Source: Rhyacophila brunnea
Lineage: Eukaryota; Arthropoda; Insecta; Trichoptera; Rhyacophilidae
Length of the DNA: 64,000 bases
Assembly (NCBI GenBank): GCA_022495005.1
Contig: JAGYXB010000970.1
Span: forward strand, 111,077 to 175,076
Direction: 5' to 3'
Shown here: positions 57,997 through 64,000 of the stretch, piece by piece
How positions within the stretch are numbered: the first letter of the stretch is position 1
Layout of the letters: every line of letters begins with the position of its first letter
Made by a program: the position numbers and the translations under genes
Notes under the pieces: generated by a model
What the model saw: only the letters and a program-made list of their open reading frames with translations
Databases searched by the model: none
What the model was told of the DNA's origin: nothing

Positions 57997-58489
57997 AAAA
58001 GATAAAAAGAACTTTTTATATATCAAGTTTTTAAATTTTCTTTTGAATCATATAAACTTGACAATTCCATGTATTAATAATTTAGGACAAATAAGGCAAT
58101 TGTCAACAAATCATTTTTTTGCTATTTTGCAACAAACAAACAAATATAGAATACTGGAATGTCATTTTGATTTCCATAGTAACGCATATATTAATAATTT
58201 AGTTGATATGACAACCACCCTAGCAACCAATAATAGTGGATTGGATTACGGATTTCTTCCAAAATAACTTTTAATAACTTATACAAAACAGAATTAATTG
58301 AAAATGAATTCAATTCTACTTAAAGATGGCTAAAAGTATTAAAACAATGCATTTGCATCGTGTTCTGATGTATTCTAAAAGTTTCAAATATCTAACTAGT
58401 CAGGAAGTTAGTTAAAATCGATTGCAAGTTTTGTACTGGATAAACAACCACCGGACAAACAAGAATACGAGCTAAGAAAAACGTTTTAA
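57997..58489 (-). repeat. Family C element, near-complete
   Basis: The right end AAAGATAAAAAGAACTTTTT is at the low coordinate and the left end GAGCTAAGAAAAACGTTTTA at 58470-58489. It shares the TAGGACAAATAAGGCAATTG segment with 51177-51595 in reverse. The plus frame 58043-58267 is a repeat reading. Confidence 0.7.
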
Positions 58490-58557
58490 AAATAACTACC
58501 GAGTGATCAATCTTTAATCTAAAAAAAATATTTTTAAATATAAAATGAATTTTATTA

Positions 58558-58743
58558 AAGCCTCAATTACAGTGAGCTTCTTTACGAGCTGTGTGTTGGC
58601 AAATTTATAATCTGCCTGTAAAGTCGCCCAGTGTAATCATCGAACAAGCTAACATGTTCGATGATTACACTGGGCGACATTACAGCCAGATTATAAATTC
58701 GCCAACAAACAGCTCGTAAAGAAGCTCAATGTAATTGAGGCTT
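58558..58743. mobile_element. Foldback MITE, 186 bp
   Basis: AAGCCTCAATTACA (58558-58571) is mirrored at TGTAATTGAGGCTT (58730-58743). The arms (GAGCTTCTTTACGAGCTGT, TCGCCCAGTGTAATCATCGA) close on a loop of about 12 bases. Nearly perfect, so probably young. Target duplication uncertain. Confidence 0.8.
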
Positions 58744-58801
58744 AAGCGTACATATTATATTCATTTGCTATGGTTCATTTTTTGATAATCTTATATTATA
58801 C

Positions 58802-59378
58802 CAGTTGCAAGGGTGGAAGTATGCTGTTAAGATTCAACATACGTAGTGCACACTTAACCTTCTCAGTCATATTTATTTGTTTTTATTGAACTAAGAATAC
58901 AATTTGCAGATGGTGCTGTTTAGTTTTTAAAATTCAATTAAACCCTGGCTTAACCAAAATGATGATAGTTCAGGGCGTTATGGGCGATCCGACAAATGTA
59001 GTGCATACTTTTTTAGTCATACTAATTTGTTTTCATTGAATTAATAACTATATACATTATTATAACAGATGGTGCTAGTTGGTTTTTTAATTTATTAAGC
59101 CCTGGCAAACCAAACCATAATCGATAAAAAATATATTCTTCAATCTATAAAATATCTAAAATCATGTATGGTTTAATGGCATAATTTGAGATATTTTAAG
59201 GTTAAACAAATATGTATTGACTACTATCTACTATTTGTCTTGGATAAAGCAGGATTTAATTGAATTTGAAAAACTAACAAACATTATAATATACATAGTA
59301 GCCTTAGTTAAATGAAAACAAATACATTTGACTTAGGAAGTTTAGTGTGCACTATTTATGTCGAATCTTAACACTATA
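58802..59378. mobile_element. Family H hAT-type MITE, copy 4, right end decayed
   Basis: It starts CAGTTGCAAGGGTGGAAGT and shares the nested left-end modules (GGGCGATCCGACAAATGTAG at 58982) and the tail TATTTATGTCGAATCTTAAC. The last about 30 bases of the right end are missing or changed. Confidence 0.65.
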
Positions 59379-59628
59379 TGGTATACATATAATTATATAA
59401 TCAGAGTAATATAATACTTCCCATAAAAAATAAATAGTTTTAATATACATTTTTGTTAATACGTAAAAGTTGTTTTCTATAATTTAAAACACAGTTTACT
59501 AAAAATAATAATATTATCAGGCACACATTATATAAGCAAAAATCAGTCAAATTTCTCACAAATTGAATTAAATATTGTAAATATTTATCGTCTTAATATA
59601 TTTTAATATCGAGAATACGTTTACATAT

Positions 59629-62600
59629 CGTCGGTCCCAATTAAAAAAGTCGGATCTGAATTTTTGTCATTTTCGGATTATTACGTAAAAGTTATTTAAA
59701 CACTTTAAATATTTATACCACAATCACAGTTTTTTTTGTTTGTTTGAAAAATTCCGAGATACTCAAGTTAAAAATGACAGATCTACCAACAGTGTCCGAA
59801 TAACAATGTCGGTTCTTACCAACCGACATTGTTGGCTGGGCGCGGGTGAGCAAGATGCGTCGGATCTGACAGTTGCTGCTATGTTCACCGGACAGACGGA
59901 TATTTTTATAAAAGTTTAGAAAAGTTTCTATAATCCGTATTTTTATTCATCATAGCAAGCAATAGGTCACAAAGGATATTTAAAAATGCTATAGGCTCAA
60001 ATTATAGTGACAAATTTCCGGAGAAAAAGAAAGAAATGAACACTGAAAATTCAAATCTCAACGGTCATTCTGACAGAAAAGGTAGGTTAAGTAAAATTTT
60101 ACTAAAATATTATTTTTAAGTGGCATTCTTATAAAATTAAATAAGTGGATATTTTATAATTGTCATATTTTTATATTTACTTAACATAGTTCACAACTAG
60201 GTGTTTCCAAGTAATAATGTCGGTTGTGGAAGATATGACTATTTAAACCTACATTTTAATAAGATCTCTGTCCGATGTGGGACATCCGACGTTTTTAATT
60301 GGACAAAACTTTATGCCTAATGTCATAAGTGGTACAACCGACTATTTTCACTGTACATCAACAATTCTGTTTTGTGTTAAGTGGTAGAACCGACAGTTTT
60401 AATGGGACTGGTGTTTTAAAATTATTGTAGTACCGACAATGTTCCTTGATTAAATTATTTTTTTATTAAAATGTTTAAGCTAGCTTCTGAGGGGTACGGG
60501 TAATATATATAAAATGGCTAATTTACATATTATTCTTCATTATTTTGTTTAGTATATCGTTAAGAATGACTATTTTTATTTTTCAGCTAGTGAAAAATGT
60601 TTGAAGAATCCATGCCAAAATGCCGACTGAAGTGCTATGATTTTTTTTCTGAAGAGCAACGCTTACACATTTTTCACAAATTTTGGTCTCTAGACGTAAA
60701 ATATACCGAGAAAATTCTGAAGCGTCGTCAAAAAACTGAAGTCACCAAGCATGATCGTTGAAATACATTTGTTTATTATGTGCCTATTGAGGATAAGAAA
60801 AAGAAATATTTTGTAAGACTATGTTTCTGAATACTATTTCATCTGGAAAACGTACTATTATAAGCACTGCTTGGAAGAAATATGATGGAGATAATAATAT
60901 TGAGCCTGATCAACGTGGAAAATACGACCATAAAAACCGTCATAGATAACGGTGGTGAAAAGCATATGCGATCACGTAAACTGTTTTCCTCTGGTAGAAT
61001 CGCACTATATTCGAAAAGATTCTAAAAAACTGTAAGTGACTCTTGAATGTTCAATTTATATCGCGAGTGGTTTGATCTGAATAAATATTCTAACAAGTCA
61101 CAAACCAAAGGGTAATACAGAAATATTGTAAATGAAAAGTTCAATATAGCATTTCACCGGCCAAAAAAAATTGCCTTTGTCATGCATTTTCGATCAAAAC
61201 CGGTCCAACAGACGAAGATAAAAAAAGACAGGGCAAACATTTGGCCCTTAGGAAGGCACATCGCACACTTAAAAATGAAGATAAAAACGAGGCTTTACAG
61301 AGTAAAAGTATTGTAATTGTTATATTTGACTTTCAAAAAGTACTAACGACTCTTCATGGGGAAGTATGACGTATTTTTTATTACAAACGAAAATTACCAA
61401 CTTTGAATGTTACTGTGTATAATATGGCAATGAAAATCGGAACTTTTTATATGTGGCACGAAGGAGTTGCAAAACGGGGAGCAAATGAGGTTTCTAGTAA
61501 GTTGTCTGTACAATTTTATAAAAGAACCGCATTATTTATCGGTGTAAAAGAATTTAAATTTTGATCCGACAATAATTGTGGTGGTCAAAATAGAAACCGC
61601 ATCGTATTTACCCATTATATGCTTGCAGTCAAGAAGTTCAATGTCACCATTACTCATAGATTTATGGAAAAGGACCACACTCAGAATGAGAATGACAGCG
61701 TCCACTCAACCATTGAAAGAGCTAGTGATCGCAAAATGTTTGTATGTTCCTAAGAAGTGGTAGGTATTGCTTAATCCGTTGGACAAAAGCTGAAAGTGAA
61801 CCATACATAGTAAAGAAAGTCATTACAATGATGTACCTATAGGATTTTAAATCATTACTCGCAAACAAAAATTGGACAAAAAATACTTCGTGAATTTATG
61901 TAATTGACTCGTGTAACAGAACTAAAGGTAAATGCACAACAATGCGACACGATTGAGTATAAATATGATTTAAGTGAACCTGTAAAAGCTATAGTTGTGC
62001 TAAGATGTGCAACACGAAACACTTCACAAGCTTCCTTCAGATCAAATTCTCTTGAAAATCTGAAGGAAGCTTATGATGGCTCACTTCCTGTCAGTTACTA
62101 TAAGTATGAAAATTTGCAAGATATGTGTAAGAGTAATCTTATTCCAGAAAAATATCACAACTTTTACATGGAGCTCGCCCATATTGAAAGATTCTTAAAC
62201 ATACAAGCGGAGGATATCATTGATAGTAATAGTGACAAAAAACAAAGTTAACTATTACTAACTATAGTTTTTGGGGATTTTTAAGTTAAAAAAAATATTT
62301 AAATATATAGGAGTTTTATAAAGCTACAACAATGACCAGTTTTTATGATTATGAGGTATATTTTTTATGTTTACAATGTCAAATTTATGATTATGTTTTC
62401 TTTTTTGTAAGTAGCTACTTTTATATCTATCTGTGATTTCGATTTTATACATACATTCTTTAAATTAAGTACTTGGAATTGCTTTATTCGACAGATCCGA
62501 CATAAAATTTTCATCAAATTTCAGTTAAAATAGTCGGAACTGACACATTCGACATATTAATTTTAACATAGTCCCATTAAAATTGTCATAACTGACACTT

Positions 62601-62849
62601 CTGACAAAATGACTTAATTTATTCCAGTTAAAAATGTCGCATGTGACTTTTCTCGAGTTTTTATAAGTAATTCTCAAAAATTGTAATATATATATTTGAA
62701 CCACCTAAAAATAAGTGTTTTTGCCAAATTTGGTAACAATATTTCATAAATTGGCGATTTTACGGATATTTAACGGATAAAAATATCTTTGATTGCTCGT
62801 ACTGAAAAGTAGCATTTTGCAGATCCGACTTTTTTAATTGGGACCGACG
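59629..62849 (+). mobile_element. 3.2-kb TIR DNA transposon with a decayed transposase
   Basis: CGTCGGTCCCAATTAAAAAA (59629) is perfectly inverted at TTTTTTAATTGGGACCGACG (to 62849), with the match continuing to about 30 bp. ATAT flanks both sides (59625-59628 and 62850-62853), a possible 4-bp target duplication. Many subterminal boxes of the CCGACA/TGTCGG type lie at 59790-60450 and 62490-62650. It holds a two-exon transposase pseudogene. A 4-bp duplication would fit Sola-type elements, but I cannot assign the superfamily. Confidence 0.85.
59960..62251 (+). pseudogene. DDE-type transposase of the 3.2-kb TIR element, two exons, broken
   Basis: Exon 1 ends with NLNGHSDRK at a donor AAAAG|GTAGGT (60081). 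Exon 2 starts after TTTTTCAG (about 60588) with SEKCLKNPC, then LHIFHKFWSL. A likely catalytic set is readable across shifted frames: VIVIFDFQKVL (first Asp, about 61320), SDNNCGGQNRNR (second Asp, about 61565) and HTQNENDSVHSTIER (third acidic residue, about 61670). KIGTFYMWHEGVAKRGANEV is also present. Stops at 60634-60636, about 60759 and 61371, and several indels, disable it. The last 115 codons (61904-62251) are intact and start at TTG, preceded by a TAA where a sense codon is expected. Confidence 0.7.
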
Positions 62850-62871
62850 ATATATTTCATTCCATTGTATT

Positions 62872-62975
62872 TTTGTTTGATTTAATGAAGCGCAATTTTT
62901 TTTGTACTTATTCCACTTTAATAAATAAATTTGGAGCGATTTCATCCGCCTCAGAGGAAAATTTTCAACTAAATA
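62872..62975. mobile_element. One arm of the foldback family at 52890-53100
   Basis: TTTGATTTAATGAAGCGCAA, TTGTACTTATTCCACTTTAA and GATTTCATCCGCCTC follow the left arm of 52890-53100 in order. The second arm is absent. Confidence 0.55.
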
Positions 62976-63204
62976 CTGATTCCATCGCTTTAGGAATCTA
63001 TTTGCAGAATTGTGAGCATTTTAATGCTAATCATATTTGAGTATTTCATCACATGATATGGACTTAACGCATTTAGTTGAGTCTTCTTTCAAATGGATGC
63101 CTTTATTATGATTTTCATGTAAATATTGCTAAATGCATTTTTAGTTTGACGTAACTGCAAGTTTTAATGAAACTAACGATTTTATACTAATTTTAGGTTC
63201 CATT
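62976..63204. other. No gene seen
   Basis: Short AT-rich gap; nothing recognised. Confidence 0.4.
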
Positions 63205-63455
63205 TTTATCCCCACGATGGCCGCACGGCTTAAACCATCGGTATATAGTGTCGTGGGTCTCAGGTTCGAATCCTGGGTCTGACAAATACACGTATTGTTT
63301 TTTAATTTGTGTTTGAGTCAGATTATGGACCTAATAGGTTGAGCAAGTGGCTAACATCCATTTCTCGTAAAAACAAAAAAATCTGTTGATACAAACCTCC
63401 ACTCCAAGAGTGGAGGCCCATATGATCTTAATAGGATCGGACATGGTCGACTTTT
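63205..63455 (+). mobile_element. Family S SINE, most complete copy
   Basis: The tRNA-derived head has GATGGCCGCACGGCTTAAAC (A-box region) and CAGGTTCGAATCCTGGGTCT (B box), a T stem with a seven-base loop. The body has CTAATAGGTTGAGCAAGTGG, CATCCATTTCTCGTAAAAAC and GGAGGCCCATATGATC. The 3' end is GGATCGGACATGGTCG. The tRNA of origin is not clear. Confidence 0.75.
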
Positions 63456-63609
63456 TATAGAAAGGACTTTTTTTCAACAACTTTGAGTAAAGGTTCATGG
63501 CAAAATAACATATAACTATTATTACTATTACTATATTCCAAGTAACAGCGATCATTATTTTAATCAATATTCGATAAAAAAGTTTTCACTAGTAAATGTA
63601 CCTAATGCC

Positions 63610-64000
63610 TTTCTTCTTAATGTGCCCATCCCCTAGCAGAGGTCGGCCACCATCAAGGCGATCTTAAATTTGTCGTCTGCTACCCGGAACAGTTCAGTGG
63701 AGCTGCACTCGTACCAATCGCGGAGGTTCTTAAGCCAAGAAATGCAGCGCCGTCCTCTGCTACGTTTACCATTCAATTATTGATCTTTCCTTGAATGACA
63801 TGTTGGGGAATGCTGTACTTTTGTCCTCTCACTACGTAGAACTTCTTGATCCTTCTCCATTCGATTGAGAACTTCAACATTTGTCACCCGGTCAGTCCAA
63901 GGAATTTTGAGGATGCGTCTACACAGCCAAATTTCGAAAGCTTCAAGTCTCCGTGACATCTCTTAGTTTAGCGTCCATACTTCCATACCATAGAAAAGAA
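63610..64000 (-). pseudogene. LINE ORF2 C-terminus, partial at window end
   Basis: On the minus strand, entering from the right edge: LFYGMEVWTLN, a TAA, then RRLEAFEIWLCRRILKIPWT and DRVTNVEVLNRM. After a frame change and a deleted stretch come RSRGRRCISWLKNLRDWYEC and FKIALMVADLC, then TAG at about 63634. This is the standard C-terminal layout of a non-LTR reverse-transcriptase protein common in arthropods. The 3' UTR (GGGGATGGGCACATTAAGAA) follows. Clade not assigned. Confidence 0.75.

Overview
The window reads as repeat-dominated DNA of an insect nuclear genome. It is AT-rich and has no operons or ribosome binding sites. It carries degraded non-LTR retrotransposons, Helitrons, hAT-type and other inverted-repeat transposons, tRNA-derived SINEs and CCTAA-type (TTAGG telomere-like) arrays, a mix typical of insects. 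The order cannot be fixed from the sequence alone. I found no host protein-coding gene that I can defend. Nearly every long or recognisable reading frame is transposon-derived, and all of those are broken or truncated.

Layout. 1-3111: two Helitrons head to tail, one with a partial Rep-protein segment, the other with a Pif1-type helicase broken by two frameshifts and a stop. 3112-10052: fragments of three non-LTR retrotransposon types (Jockey-like family J, RTE-like family R, and a third LINE) plus the first copies of family C. 10053-17304: more family C and R copies, hAT-type and other MITEs. 17748-23945: a foldback, three family P elements plus a stray tip, a reverse-transcriptase fragment with a YADD box, a Mutator-like MITE with a 10-bp target duplication, and a foldback with a tRNA-like insert. 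24946-31374: an 8-bp-TSD element, a TTAA element, SINEs, LINE 3' ends with C-terminal zinc knuckles, and an 864-bp palindrome. 32330-38870: more hAT-type and family P elements, and a 100-N gap (36618-36717) with a family J LINE directly at its edge. 39000-59600: sparse repeats, foldbacks, SINEs, a second telomere-like foldback, long stretches with nothing recognisable, and three weak exon-like stretches. 59629-62849: a nearly complete 3.2-kb DNA transposon with perfect terminal inverted repeats, subterminal repeat motifs, one intron and a decayed DDE-type transposase. 63205-64000: a SINE and the C-terminal end of another LINE.

Family names used below. P: elements whose two tips both carry the palindrome AGAAGTTATACTTCT. 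C: elements ending in CAACGTTTTTA. H: hAT-type MITEs starting CAGTGGCGAAGG. T: foldbacks enclosing a tRNA-like sequence. S: a tRNA-headed SINE ending GGACATGGTCG. J and R: Jockey-like and RTE-like LINEs.

The genes do not form a pathway; they are selfish-element genes and their non-autonomous passengers. The most unusual material is structural. Two separate inverted-repeat families (P and T) carry tRNA-like, Pol III-promoter-like modules. A small inverted-repeat element encloses telomere-like repeats. The palindromic tip of family P also sits directly after the stop codon of an R1/Jockey-like LINE.
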